Below, one piece after another: positions 43,291 to 52,243 of a DNA stretch of 64,000 nt (within the stretch, counting starts at the first letter, position 1; every line of letters begins with the position of its first letter). Position numbers and translations under genes: made by a program. This DNA comes from Mycobacterium paraffinicum. GTDB lineage: Bacteria; Actinomycetota; Actinomycetes; Mycobacteriales; Mycobacteriaceae. The notes below the pieces were generated by a model. That model saw nothing but the letters and a program-made list of their open reading frames with translations, was not told the origin of the DNA and made no database searches. The stretch spans positions 493,016-557,015 of the forward strand of contig NZ_MPNT01000001.1 in NCBI RefSeq assembly GCF_001907675.1, read 5' to 3'.

Positions 43291-44235
43291 TTAATTTCCT
43301 CGGTTCGGGTCCTGCCGCGCTTCGGCCATCAGCTCTCGGGCGCCGAGTTCGAACAACTCCGCGGCCACCGATATCCCCAGCTCCCGCGCCCGGTCGGCGG
43401 TGCCGATGCCGGACGCGCGTATCACGTCGGACCCGTCCAGCGCCGCCACGCAACCGCGCAGCGACAGCTCTTCGAAGACGCGGCCGTCCTCATCGATGGA
43501 CTCGACCACCTCGGCGATCGCGCCCACCGGTGCGGAGCAACCCGCCTCCAGTTCGGCCAGCAGGGCTCGCTCCGCGGTGACCGACGCGCGCGTGTCGGCG
43601 TCGTCCAGCTCCGCCAGCACCGCCGCCAACCCATCACCAGCGCGGCACTCGACGGCGAGCGCGCCCTGAGCCGGTGCTGGCAACATCTGCACCGGCTCTA
43701 GCGTCTCTGTGACATCGTCGAGGCGACCAAGCCGGGCCAGTCCGGCCCGAGCCACCACGATCGCGTCGAGATCACCATTGCTTACCCTGTTCAACCTGGT
43801 ATCTAGGTTGCCTCGTAGGGGGCGGATTTCCAAACCGAGACCCAATGCTCTAAGCTGCGCGGCCCTGCGCGGGGACGACGTGCCCACCAGCGAACCCGGC
43901 GGCAACTCCCCCAGTACCAGCCCGTCGCGCGCCACCACCACGTCGCGGGGGTCGTTGCGCGGCGGTATCGCCGCGATGGTGAACCGCGGGTCGTCCGCCG
44001 TGGGCAAATCCTTGTGCGAGTGCACCGCGGCGTCCACCCGACCGTCGTTCATGGCCTCGCGCAGCGCGGTGGTGAAGGCGCCGACGCCCAAGGTCTCGAT
44101 GGGCGCCGACGAGCGGTCGCCGGCGGTGGTGATGATCACCAACTCGGCGGGGTGACCGTTGGCGATCAATGCGTCCCTGACGACGCCGGCCTGGGTGGTG
44201 GCCAACAGGCTGCCCCGGGTGCCTATCCGGATCAC
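43291..44235 (-). CDS. hemC: Porphobilinogen deaminase HemC
   Basis: Hydroxymethylbilane synthase, 314 aa from GTG 44235. The family start [14 protein letters not shown] fixes the frame; [14 protein letters not shown] and [12 protein letters not shown] bind the growing chain. Cys233 in [10 protein letters not shown] attaches the dipyrromethane cofactor. It starts 13 bases after hemA. Length and sequence agree with Rv0510 apart from a slightly longer tail. Confidence 0.95.
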   Translation of the reverse strand: MIRIGTRGSLLATTQAGVVRDALIANGHPAELVIITTAGDRSSAPIETLGVGAFTTALREAMNDGRVDAAVHSHKDLPTADDPRFTIAAIPPRNDPRDVVVARDGLVLGELPPGSLVGTSSPRRAAQLRALGLGLEIRPLRGNLDTRLNRVSNGDLDAIVVARAGLARLGRLDDVTETLEPVQMLPAPAQGALAVECRAGDGLAAVLAELDDADTRASVTAERALLAELEAGCSAPVGAIAEVVESIDEDGRVFEELSLRGCVAALDGSDVIRASGIGTADRARELGISVAAELFELGARELMAEARQDPNRGN

Positions 44236-44248
44236 ATTCGCCAATCGG

Positions 44249-45619
44249 CTACTCGGCGGCGGGCTCTTGCGTCCCGGCGTCGAATCCCGTTGATATGACG
44301 GGTAATTCGCCAGCGGCGACGGCGTCGACGGCGGTCTGGTCGAGTTCGAAGAGTTCACGCAGGGCCTCGGCGTAGCTGTCACCGCCGGGGGCGCTGGCGA
44401 GTTGCTTGATGCGCACGGTCGGCGCGTGCAGCAGCTTGTCCACCACCCGCCGCACGGTGCGCGCCACCTCCTCGCGGTGGGCGGTCTCCAGGCCGGGCAA
44501 CCGGTTGTCCAGGCGCAGCAACTCCGCCTCCACCACGTCGGCGGCGCGCTGGCGCAGGGCCGTCACCGTCGGGGTGACCTCGGCCATCCGCTGGCCCGCC
44601 AGATAGGCGGCCACTTCGGCCGCCACAATGTGGCGCGCGTGGTGCACGTCGGACGCCGCGGCGTGCGCCGACGGCTCGTGCTGCACGCGGTCCACATCGA
44701 CGACCCACACACCGGGCAGGCCGGCGACCGCGGGGTCCACGTCTCGCGGCATGCCCAGGTCGCAGATGACCAGCGGACGGGTCGACTCGTCGCGGCGCAC
44801 GGCGGCCAGCGCGTGGTGCACGTCGGCAAGCGTCACCACCGGGCTCACCGCGCCGGTGCAGCTGACCATGACGTCGGCGTCGGCCACCGCGTCAGCCAGC
44901 CGGTCGAGGGACATCGTGTCGGCCTGTACCCCGGATTCGCGGATCTTGCGGGCCAGCCGCTGCGCCCGGGGCAGCGACCGGTTCAGGACGTGCACCCGCC
45001 CGACGCCGGAGCGGGTCAGGTGGGCCGCGGCCAGGGCGCCCATCGCGCCGGCGCCGACCAGCGCTGCCGTCTTGCCTTCCAGGCCGCCCAGCCGGCGTTC
45101 GGCCATGTCGAGTGCGACCGACACCACGGAGGCGCCGGCCGCGTCGATGGCGGTTTCGGAATGCACCCGCTTGCCCACCGACAGCGCCCGCTGGGCCAGC
45201 TCGTGCAGCACCCGGCCGACGGTGCGATTGCTTTCGGCGGTGGCGTACGCGCGGCGCACCTGGCCGAGCACCTGCTGCTCACCGACCACCGCGGAGTCCA
45301 GGCCGCTGGCCACCGCGAACAGGTGCTCGACGGCGGCCTCGCTGTAGCGGACGTACGCGTATTTGGTCAGATCCCCCATCGACATTCCGGAGTGATCCGA
45401 CAGCACCTGCCCGATGGCCGCCAACCCGCCGTGGAACGCGTCCACCACCGCATAGACCTCGACCCGGTTGCATGTCGACAGCACCATCGCCTCGGTCACC
45501 AGCGGCGACTGCAACACTCGGTCAACGATCTTGCCCTGATCGGATTCGTCGATGCTGAGTTGTTCCAGGACGGAGACCGGCGCACTGCGGTGCGAAACCC
45601 CGAAGAGCAAGACGCTCAC
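44249..45619 (-). CDS. hemA: Glutamyl-tRNA reductase HemA
   Basis: First committed enzyme of C5 haem synthesis, 456 aa. GTG 45619 begins [14 protein letters not shown] as in the M. tuberculosis protein. Nucleophile Cys50 lies in [15 protein letters not shown] site [14 protein letters not shown]; dimerisation helix at the C-terminus. The frame stays open for 34 codons upstream, but nothing there looks coding. The minus-strand leader contains CCAGT-tcagtt-ACTGG just before the start region. Confidence 0.95.
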   Translation of the reverse strand: MSVLLFGVSHRSAPVSVLEQLSIDESDQGKIVDRVLQSPLVTEAMVLSTCNRVEVYAVVDAFHGGLAAIGQVLSDHSGMSMGDLTKYAYVRYSEAAVEHLFAVASGLDSAVVGEQQVLGQVRRAYATAESNRTVGRVLHELAQRALSVGKRVHSETAIDAAGASVVSVALDMAERRLGGLEGKTAALVGAGAMGALAAAHLTRSGVGRVHVLNRSLPRAQRLARKIRESGVQADTMSLDRLADAVADADVMVSCTGAVSPVVTLADVHHALAAVRRDESTRPLVICDLGMPRDVDPAVAGLPGVWVVDVDRVQHEPSAHAAASDVHHARHIVAAEVAAYLAGQRMAEVTPTVTALRQRAADVVEAELLRLDNRLPGLETAHREEVARTVRRVVDKLLHAPTVRIKQLASAPGGDSYAEALRELFELDQTAVDAVAAGELPVISTGFDAGTQEPAAE

Positions 45620-45745
45620 GGCAGCATCACCTGGCCAGCTCCCTTGCTTCCTCCAGTAACTGAACTGGTTTCCAAGGTAATCGTTTATCAGGTGGGCTAC
45701 CAAATAATTGCCCAGCGTCACAGCGGCCCGCCGCCCGCCGCAGCG

Positions 45746-46021
45746 TCATCGCCCGAGATCCTTGCGCAGCCGCGGCTCGTCAAGGTCCCAGTAGCTGTGC
45801 TCGCGGCCGTCGAGCAGGATCACGGGCAGCCGGTCACCGAATTCGGCCCGCAGCGCCGGGTTGCCGGCGGCCGCGGCGGCGTCGACGTCGGTCGTCGACA
45901 GGTCGAAACCCAGCTCGGGTGCCAGCTCCGTGAGCCGGTCATGCACCCGCTCGCAGATAGTGCAGCCGTCGCGAGTCAGCAGTTCGACCTGGGGCCGTCG
46001 GGGGGCGTCGGTCATGGCCAT
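45746..46021 (-). CDS. Glutaredoxin-like thiol protein (Rv0508-like)
   Basis: A 91-aa thioredoxin-fold protein of the DUF836/glutaredoxin type. The redox motif is CTIC in LLTRDGCTICERVHDRL; RLPVILLDG provides the cis-Pro. ATG 46021 and ATG 46015 are both possible. It lies 126 bases upstream of hemA on the same strand. Beyond it the M. tuberculosis order is broken by the toxin locus. Confidence 0.85.
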   Translation of the reverse strand: MAMTDAPRRPQVELLTRDGCTICERVHDRLTELAPELGFDLSTTDVDAAAAAGNPALRAEFGDRLPVILLDGREHSYWDLDEPRLRKDLGR

Positions 46022-46073
46022 CAGTCTGCACCGGTGACTTGTGGGGGCATCTAGCTGGCGTTATTTTCCGGTT

Positions 46074-46382
46074 ATGGCCGACGAGACGGTGCGGGTTGAC
46101 CCGGTGGTGATGCAGAGCCACGCCGTGTCCATCGGTGGCGCGGCAGAGCAGCTTTCGGGCCGCCTCGCCCAGCTCGACGATCAGGTGGGGCGCATGCTGG
46201 GCGGTTGGCAGGGCGCGTCGGGGACCGCGTATGCCTCGGCGTGGGAGCTTTGGCATCGCGGTGCGCGCGAGGTGCAGCTGGGACTGTCGCTGCTGGCGCA
46301 CCTGGTGGGTCAGGCGGGCGAGGGCTATCGGGCCAACGAGGCCGGGTCCGCCGGGGCGGAGCGGGCGGTGCTCGGTGGCTGA
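46074..46382 (+). CDS. esxF: EsxF-like WXG100 protein
   Basis: A 102-aa helical hairpin protein of the type VII secretion WXG100 family, with Trp45-x-Gly47 in MLGGWQGASG. The sequence from VRVDPVVMQSHA through SAWELWHRGAREVQLGLSLL is the EsxF (Rv3905c) pattern. In M. tuberculosis EsxE and EsxF pair and form surface pores needed to release CpnT. Start ATG 46074 lies 52 bases from the divergent Rv0508-like gene. Its last eight bases overlap the next start. Symbol given as a homologue; orthology versus paralogy is open. Confidence 0.85.
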   Translation: MADETVRVDPVVMQSHAVSIGGAAEQLSGRLAQLDDQVGRMLGGWQGASGTAYASAWELWHRGAREVQLGLSLLAHLVGQAGEGYRANEAGSAGAERAVLGG

Positions 46383-46665
46383 GGCGTTTCGGGTGGATCC
46401 GCATGCGTTGGCCGACGCGGTGCAGCGGATGGCAGCGTTTCAGCGCTACGCCGAGGACATGATCACCGAAATCGATTCCCGCGTAACGCGTTTGCACACG
46501 ACGTGGACGGGCGAGGCGGCGGCCGCGCACGCCGAGGCGCATCAGCACTGGGTGCGCGGTGAGGCCATGATGCGGGAGGCGCTGGCGCAACTCGAGAAGG
46601 TGGCCGCGACCGCGCACGGCAACTACACCGGGGCGATGTCGACGAATCTCGGTATGTGGTCGTGA
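46375..46665 (+). CDS. esxE: EsxE-like WXG100 protein
   Basis: A 96-aa partner of the preceding protein, Trp44-x-Gly46 in LHTTWTGEAAAAHAEA. The end AHGNYTGAMSTNLGMWS matches EsxE (Rv3904c). GTG 46375 overlaps the esxF stop region by eight bases, so the pair is translationally coupled in equal amounts. The C-terminus GMWS is kept as in M. tuberculosis EsxE. The toxin gene starts four bases later. Confidence 0.85.
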   Translation: MAEAFRVDPHALADAVQRMAAFQRYAEDMITEIDSRVTRLHTTWTGEAAAAHAEAHQHWVRGEAMMREALAQLEKVAATAHGNYTGAMSTNLGMWS

Positions 46666-46669
46666 ACAG

Positions 46670-49162
46670 ATGGCGCCGCTGGCGTGTGACCCTGTAGCTC
46701 TCGACGGCGCTGGCGCGACATTGCTCGCCGCAGGCGAGTCGCTGGGATCGGTGATCTCGGGCTTGGTCGCGGCGCTGGCCGGCAGCGCGGGCATGGCCGG
46801 CGACGATCCGGTGGGTGCGGCGCTGGGCCGCGCGTATGACGGCGCGGCGGCCAAGGTGATCGACGCGATGACCAGCACTCGCAACGGGTTGTGCAGCATC
46901 GGCGACGGCGTGCGGGTGTCGGCGCACAACTACGCACTGGCCGAGGCGTTGTCAGATGTCGGCGGTGGGGCTTCGGGCCTGCCGACGCCGCCGGTGACCC
47001 CGCCGCTGTCGCTCGGCGCGAAGCCGCCCTCGGCGGTCGGCGCCGGCAGCGGTGCCCCGGCGGGCTGGGGCTGGGTGGCCCCATACATCGGAATGATCTG
47101 GCCCAGTGGTGATTCGGCGAAACTGCGCGCCGCCGCCGCCGCGTGGGCCAGCGCGGGCGCCAGCTTCATGGTCACCGAGACCGCGGCTAGCAGCGGGACG
47201 ATGGCCGCCCTTGGCGGCCAGCAGATCCCTGAGGGCGCAGCCATCAACAAGGCGCTGTGGGATGCCTCCGAGGCCACCATCAACGTCGCACGCCAGTGCC
47301 AGACGATCGCCGCCCAGCTCAATACCTACGCGGCCCAGGTCGACAAGGTACACGCGGCGATTCTGGACCTGTTGTCGCGCATCTGCGATCCGCTGACCGG
47401 GATCAAAGAGGTGTGGGACCTAATCACCGACGAAGACGAAGACGAGATCAAGAGGATCGCCGACGACATTCGCACGGTGGTCGACAACTTCAGCCGCGAA
47501 GCCGAGACGCTAGGCGCTCAGATCAACGCCGCCATGACGGCGGCCGCCGCAGCAGCCGAGGCCATGAGCCGGTGGACGGGAAAGGAGTGGGACCACTTTC
47601 TGCACGGCACCCCGGTGGGAAGAGTCCTCAATCACGTGGGCCAAACCCTGAAAGGTCTGGGAGTGGAGGGCTGGGATTATCTCGAGGGTCTCAACCAGTT
47701 CAGCCCGACACGCATCCAGACCGATCCGGTGGGCTTCCTCAAAGACACGGTGGGCATGGTCGAAGGGGAGGCCACGCTGGCGGGCTTGGGCCCCGACGGT
47801 CTACACGGGGCCGGCGAGGCGTGGAAAGCGCTGGGGAAGCAGGTCATCCACTGGGACGAGTGGTCCGAGCACCCCGACGAAGCGTTCGGAAAGACGCTTT
47901 TCGACCTCGGAACGTTGGCCGTACCCGGGGGCCCGCTGTCGAAGCTCGGCAAGCTCGGGCGCGGCATGGGCGATGCGCTGAGGGGTTTGAAAGAAGCAAG
48001 GGTGCCGGAGGGCCTGAAGCCGCCCTCGGTGAAGCCACCGACGGAGCCACCGCCCGCAGGCCCCAAGCCGCCGGAATCGGGACCGCCCGCATCCCCCGGC
48101 AAGCCCGAACCAGGCAGGCCCGCGCCCCCCGTCTCCGGCAAGCCGGTACCGAGTCCCGCTGACGGCCCACTTCCGCACAGCCCCACGGAATCCAAGCCGC
48201 CCGCCGGCGAAAAGCCGCCTGCGACTGGGGAGACACCGAAACCGATCGCCGCGCCGCACGAGGCCGCGGGCAAGCCCGCGTCCGCGCAGGCCGAGCAGGC
48301 GCAGATGCCCCACTCGAAGCCGGCCGAGCCGGCGCCAGCCCACGCGCCGCCTTCTCCCGCCGGCGAGCCGGCCGGTGCGCCTCCCAGCGCCGGTCCGCTG
48401 TCGCTACCGGAGCCGCACCTGCCGACGCCGTCCGTCCCCATGGGTGCAGCAGTACCCGCCGAAACGCCGCCCGGCCTCGGCGGAGTGCCCCACGGCGGTG
48501 AGCCGGGTGGGCACCCGCCGGAGATGCCTGGCGGTGGCCCTCAGGACGGCGGTCCACCGCCAGGAGATGGCGGATCCACACATCCGCCCGGTGAAGGATC
48601 GCCGCATCCGCCTGACGGAGCGAGTGGGCCGCATGATGGCGATGGCCAGGGACCCCACGACCAGATTCCTGACGACGGTGGCGACCACCAACTACCACTA
48701 CGCCAGCTTGACTCGGATGATTTGGCCGCGCTGGCCCACTACACTGGGCCCGGATATCAGGGCCTAAATCTGGCTCTCCGGGAAGGGACATTGGACGCAT
48801 CTCAACAGGCTCGTGTTGACGCCCTGCATAGAGCGTTGGAGAAACTACCGCCGTATGAAGGCACCGTAGTCCGAGGCACAAACCTGCCCGCCGATGTGCT
48901 CGAACGGTACAAACCCGGCGACATAATTACGGAACATGCCTTTACTAGCACTTCGACAGATCAAACTGTGGCCCGGTCACCAACTTTCGCCGGGAATACT
49001 GAATTTAGGATTTGGTCGACTACCGGACGGGATATTTCTGCCGTGTCAATTTTCCCTGGTGAGCAAGAGATATTATTCCCGGCCGGGTCAAAATTTTATG
49101 TGGTAAGTAAGACAATTGATCCAGAGACTGGTAGGACGATTATCGAGATGATCGAACGCTGA
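46670..49162 (+). CDS. CpnT-like type VII toxin with C-terminal ADP-ribosyltransferase domain
   Basis: An 830-aa polymorphic toxin. Residues 1-440 follow the CpnT (Rv3903c) N-terminal half: MAPLACDPVALDGAGATLLA, AHNYALAEALSD with the export motif Tyr88-x3-Glu92, and GWGWVAPYIGMIWP, a region reported to form an outer-membrane channel. Residues 445-690 are a Pro/Gly-rich linker. The last 150 residues replace the CpnT NAD-glycohydrolase with an R-S-E ADP-ribosyltransferase: Arg735 (VVRGT), Ser760-Thr-Ser762 (FTSTST), Glu798-x-Glu800 before ILFPAGSKF. E-x-E usually marks arginine-directed transferases. Target unknown. DNA becomes AT-richer inside this domain. Confidence 0.85.
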   Translation: MAPLACDPVALDGAGATLLAAGESLGSVISGLVAALAGSAGMAGDDPVGAALGRAYDGAAAKVIDAMTSTRNGLCSIGDGVRVSAHNYALAEALSDVGGGASGLPTPPVTPPLSLGAKPPSAVGAGSGAPAGWGWVAPYIGMIWPSGDSAKLRAAAAAWASAGASFMVTETAASSGTMAALGGQQIPEGAAINKALWDASEATINVARQCQTIAAQLNTYAAQVDKVHAAILDLLSRICDPLTGIKEVWDLITDEDEDEIKRIADDIRTVVDNFSREAETLGAQINAAMTAAAAAAEAMSRWTGKEWDHFLHGTPVGRVLNHVGQTLKGLGVEGWDYLEGLNQFSPTRIQTDPVGFLKDTVGMVEGEATLAGLGPDGLHGAGEAWKALGKQVIHWDEWSEHPDEAFGKTLFDLGTLAVPGGPLSKLGKLGRGMGDALRGLKEARVPEGLKPPSVKPPTEPPPAGPKPPESGPPASPGKPEPGRPAPPVSGKPVPSPADGPLPHSPTESKPPAGEKPPATGETPKPIAAPHEAAGKPASAQAEQAQMPHSKPAEPAPAHAPPSPAGEPAGAPPSAGPLSLPEPHLPTPSVPMGAAVPAETPPGLGGVPHGGEPGGHPPEMPGGGPQDGGPPPGDGGSTHPPGEGSPHPPDGASGPHDGDGQGPHDQIPDDGGDHQLPLRQLDSDDLAALAHYTGPGYQGLNLALREGTLDASQQARVDALHRALEKLPPYEGTVVRGTNLPADVLERYKPGDIITEHAFTSTSTDQTVARSPTFAGNTEFRIWSTTGRDISAVSIFPGEQEILFPAGSKFYVVSKTIDPETGRTIIEMIER

Positions 49163-49202
49163 CCACCCGTTTCATTCGTCATAGATCACGATGGGAGTTC
49201 CA

Positions 49203-49418
49203 ATGAGCGAGAAGATTGCCGGTAAGACTTTCTCGACGCCAGAAGAAGCTGGTGTAACGGTGCCCTCCGAGGAAGAATTAGCCCGCGCTAGGAAAAGTTT
49301 CGACGAGTTCCAGGCAAAGGTCGACGCTGTCGCGCCAGAAGATCGCAAAACAGATGTTTCGCCGAAATTTTGGGACGATATCTCTGGGACTGAATACGAT
49401 CCCAACAAGAAAGCTTAG
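49203..49418 (+). CDS. Small hydrophilic protein, possible immunity or partner of the toxin
   Basis: A 71-aa soluble, acid-rich protein starting at ATG 49203 with GGGAG six bases upstream, 40 bases after the toxin. Begins MSEKIAGKTFSTPEEAG and ends GTEYDPNKKA. No Cys, no signal peptide, no known domain recognised. Position directly after a polymorphic toxin is where immunity genes usually lie, and its AT-richer composition matches the toxin tip. It is rather short for an immunity protein, so a chaperone or relic is possible. Confidence 0.65.
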   Translation: MSEKIAGKTFSTPEEAGVTVPSEEELARARKSFDEFQAKVDAVAPEDRKTDVSPKFWDDISGTEYDPNKKA

Positions 49419-49733
49419 CCTTTCTGCGCGGTTGCATCAATTGCGTATCGACTTCTATCGATTTACCGACCCAGACTTTGTCAGGCACCTTGATCAGCGA
49501 TATATCATGGATAGTACGTGACGGTTGAATGACCACAATTTTTGGTTTGTAACAACTAATACCGTGACCCCAGTTATGGAACACCGGATCGACTAATGCG
49601 GTTCGTCGCAATTCACAGATATCGTCGAAAGTCGCGGATTCAGCGGCCAACCGACACTCATCTGAAGCGGCCACTGGCGAATCTTCTTGGCCTGTCGTCC
49701 CGACCGAACCAGGCCGTCCAGTCATGAAATTCA
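49419..49733. other. AT-rich stretch within the toxin island
   Basis: 315 bases of clearly lower GC than the chromosome around. All plus-strand frames are broken by stops. The minus strand is open throughout (49288-49791, 167 codons), but that frame also overlaps two plus-strand genes and lacks a clear ribosome site. It may be debris of an earlier toxin or immunity cassette; no product is recognised. Confidence 0.4.
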
Positions 49734-50171
49734 ATGCGTGATGCCGCCAATGCGGCTGACGCGCCCCGAGGAGCAGCACAGCCCACACCATCCCCGCCGG
49801 ATAGGCCGGATAGCACGGTCACTGCCTACGCCGAGCATGGGTCATCAATCACCGACGCCCTCGGTAATCTCATCGAAACCCGCGGTGACACGTCCCGAGT
49901 CTTTTCGCAGGTCTTCCGTGCGGGCGAATCCATACCCGACTACACGATTTACCCACCCGATGGCCTAAATATCCTCGGCGAACCGCGGACGGTGCTAATT
50001 CCGACGCGGCTGAGCGAACTACTTGAGGACGATATGGGAAATGTCCACCTCGCCGTTTGCACTTACGACGGTACCTGCCCGACCGGCAAGGTATACGATG
50101 TAGAAGGCATATGGGACGAAAATTCCGGAGAATTGAGCCCCTACGAAAGGCCTAATTCAGGTGGCAACTAG
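49734..50171 (+). CDS. Orphan toxin-type C-terminal cassette (Stv-like domain)
   Basis: A 145-aa open frame. The first 28 residues are Pro/Ala-rich, like the end of a toxin linker; then a compact domain begins VTAYAEHGSSITDALGN and continues with YTIYPPDGLNILG, TRLSELLEDDMGNVH and CTYDGTCPTGKVYDV. The TRLSELL-MG-VH pattern recalls the putative adhesin Stv domain at the ends of actinobacterial WXG-type polymorphic proteins (from memory, moderate certainty). No secretion half of its own, so it looks like a displaced tip awaiting recombination onto the cpnT-like gene. Confidence 0.55.
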   Translation: MRDAANAADAPRGAAQPTPSPPDRPDSTVTAYAEHGSSITDALGNLIETRGDTSRVFSQVFRAGESIPDYTIYPPDGLNILGEPRTVLIPTRLSELLEDDMGNVHLAVCTYDGTCPTGKVYDVEGIWDENSGELSPYERPNSGGN

Positions 50172-50943
50172 CGAAAACGTCGACGAATTGATAAGCACTG
50201 CCGCTCGCACACACGCGGTAGACGATCTCAGGGAGGCAGTCCGGGCCTTGAAATCTTGCGAAGTTTTCATGCCGTTCAAAGCGGTTCTTCGAGATGGCAA
50301 GGAAATCAAGACTATTCCGCTTCTTTTGCTTCCGGATGGCACCCATGCCATGATGACGTACACCAATAATTCGCATCCGGATCTGCCGGATTCATTCGCA
50401 GGGGCAACGTTCGAGTCAGCGCTGATGGCCGCCCTTAGAATGCCCGAACTCGATTGGGTGATAGTCACTAATCGGACTTCGGACTGGATCTCAATTCACA
50501 AATCCCAGATTCAAGCATATCTTGACTCCCTCGACAACACGATTTTCGACGCACCGTCGTCCGAAGGCGGTCTTGGCTTTGACGCGGTCGAAGAACTGGT
50601 GAGCCGCGCGGTTGGCTCCGAATCCATGAGTTCGGTTTCTGCGGTGACTGCCGCGCTCGAGGACCGCGAAATATTCCTAGAGATGAGCAGCTATACGAGC
50701 GATGACGGTCGTCAGAGTATGAAATCTTTCTTAATTGAGCCGCTCGGGCCGGTAGTCCGTGCGTACACAAGTCGGCTTCGTCCCGGTATTAGATACGGAG
50801 GTCTTCGTTGGTCTGCGCTCCGGGAAATGATGCGCGCGTTGCCGGAGGTCAAAGGCGTCCAGGTGATGAACAATGCGGACGACTGGGTAGTTATCGATAG
50901 GAAAGCCCTAGGGCTCGACGAACGTGGCGAACCAGGCGATTAA
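50161..50943 (+). CDS. SseB-like two-domain protein, possible immunity protein
   Basis: A 260-aa cytoplasmic protein whose GTG start overlaps the previous gene by 11 bases. It looks like two related halves: DGKEIKTIPLLLLPDGTHAMMTYTNN with FESALMAALRMPELDWVIV, and SFLIEPLGPVVRAYTSR with REMMRALPEVKGVQVMNNADDWVVI. This strand pattern resembles SseB-domain proteins, which often sit beside type VII or contact toxins. Tight coupling to the orphan cassette suggests an immunity role (inference). AT-richer than the chromosome average. Confidence 0.6.
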   Translation: MATSENVDELISTAARTHAVDDLREAVRALKSCEVFMPFKAVLRDGKEIKTIPLLLLPDGTHAMMTYTNNSHPDLPDSFAGATFESALMAALRMPELDWVIVTNRTSDWISIHKSQIQAYLDSLDNTIFDAPSSEGGLGFDAVEELVSRAVGSESMSSVSAVTAALEDREIFLEMSSYTSDDGRQSMKSFLIEPLGPVVRAYTSRLRPGIRYGGLRWSALREMMRALPEVKGVQVMNNADDWVVIDRKALGLDERGEPGD

Positions 50944-50956
50944 TCCCCCGACTACG

Positions 50957-50971
50957 TCACGCCAAGCGTGA
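50957..50971 (+). terminator. Short hairpin after the toxin island
   Basis: TCACGC-CAA-GCGTGA, a six-base stem 14 bases after the last island gene. The stem sequence resembles the hairpins at 5078-5123. No U tract; terminator role inferred. Confidence 0.35.
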
Positions 50972-51287
50972 ACGCGGCATGGGCTCGCGGCGCCGAATCA
51001 GTTCAGCGCTCAACCATGCTGACGATTGGCGCATCATTTCAAGGCTGTAATGAAGCCGTTGCTGGAGCGGGGTGACCGACCCACGGGCGAATTAAGAATG
51101 GACGCACGAACTGACAGCCCGCCGAACCCTTCGGAACGTGAAACACGCCGCTCACGCGGGGTCGGGAGCCGTCTTCACACTTGAAGGCGCGGCATCTTCC
51201 ACAGCCCCCACCCCCACCCGCCGGATAGGGTTGGATACCGGGACCCACTGGGTCGCCAGGCAACACAGCGATCTAGGAGGTTTGGCG
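50972..51287. other. Intergenic stretch before serB1
   Basis: No convincing gene here. GC rises back to the chromosomal level by about 51100, marking the right border of the island. The part nearest 51270 holds the serB1 ribosome site AGGAGG (51275-51280). Confidence 0.5.
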
Positions 51288-52199
51288 ATGACTTCCTCTG
51301 ACCCGGTCAACGGAGACGTCACTCGCGCTGACCTGGAGTCGCTAGCCGCCGACGCCAGTGCCGCCCGCGCGCTGGAAGGCCTGGAGGCCGAAAAAGCCGC
51401 CAGCGACGAGGACCGCCCGCAGCCACCGATCGACCTCACCGCGGCCGCCTTCTTCGACGTGGACAACACGCTGGTGCAGGGCTCCTCGGCGGTGCACTTC
51501 GGCCGCGGGCTGGCGGCGCGCAACTACTTCACCTATCGCGACGTGCTCGGCTTCATCTATGCCCAGGCCAAATTCCAGCTCCTCGGCAAGGAGAACAGCA
51601 ACGATGTCGCCGCCGGCCGCCGCAAAGCGCTCGCCTTCATCGAGGGCCGCTCGGTCGAGCAGCTCGTGGCGCTGGGCGAGGAGATCTACGACGAGATCAT
51701 CGCCGACAAGATCTGGCCGGGCACCCGGGAGCTCACCCAGATGCACCTCGACGCGGGCCAGCAGGTGTGGCTGATCACCGCCACGCCCTACGAACTCGCG
51801 GCGACCATCGCGCGGCGGCTGGGCCTGACCGGCGCCCTGGGCACCGTCGCGGAGTCCGTCGACGGGGTGTTCACCGGCCGGCTCGTCGGCGACATCCTGC
51901 ACGGGACCGGAAAGGCGCACGCCGTGCGGTCATTGGCGATCCGGGAGGGCCTCAACCTCAAACGCTGCACCGCCTACTCCGACAGCTTCAACGACGTGCC
52001 CATGCTGTCGTTGGTGGGCACCGCCGTCGCGATCAACCCGGACGCGCGCCTGCGCACCCTGGCCCGCGAACGCGGTTGGGAAATCCGGGACTTTCGCACC
52101 GCGCGCAAGGCCGCCCGGATCGGTGTTCCGTCGGCCTTGGCGCTGGGGGCGGCCGGTGGTGCACTGGCCGCGGTGGCATCCCGGCGGCAATCGCGCTGA
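51288..52199 (+). CDS. serB1: HAD-IB family hydrolase SerB1
   Basis: Phosphoserine-phosphatase-like HAD enzyme, 303 aa. ATG 51288 follows a perfect AGGAGG by seven bases. Catalytic DVDNTL carries both Asp; ITATPYELA holds motif II Thr; GKAHAV the Lys; [11 protein letters not shown] motif IV. A C-terminal Ala-rich hydrophobic helix may touch the membrane. Matches Rv0505c, annotated as SerB1, although this HAD-IB group also includes lipid phosphatases, so serine synthesis is not certain. Confidence 0.87.
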   Translation: MTSSDPVNGDVTRADLESLAADASAARALEGLEAEKAASDEDRPQPPIDLTAAAFFDVDNTLVQGSSAVHFGRGLAARNYFTYRDVLGFIYAQAKFQLLGKENSNDVAAGRRKALAFIEGRSVEQLVALGEEIYDEIIADKIWPGTRELTQMHLDAGQQVWLITATPYELAATIARRLGLTGALGTVAESVDGVFTGRLVGDILHGTGKAHAVRSLAIREGLNLKRCTAYSDSFNDVPMLSLVGTAVAINPDARLRTLARERGWEIRDFRTARKAARIGVPSALALGAAGGALAAVASRRQSR

Positions 52200-52243
52200 T
52201 AGGCTGCGCCGCTGAGACCTATTCGAGCGGAGACGACAACGGC

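Noticed and set aside
45620..45721. 34-codon N-terminal extension of hemA
   Set aside because: The family N-terminus starts exactly at GTG 45619; the upstream translation is unlike other HemA proteins.
46670..49162. TNT-type NAD glycohydrolase at the toxin C-terminus
   Set aside because: The N-terminal half is CpnT-like, but the C-terminal motifs are those of R-S-E ADP-ribosyltransferases, with no TNT signature seen.
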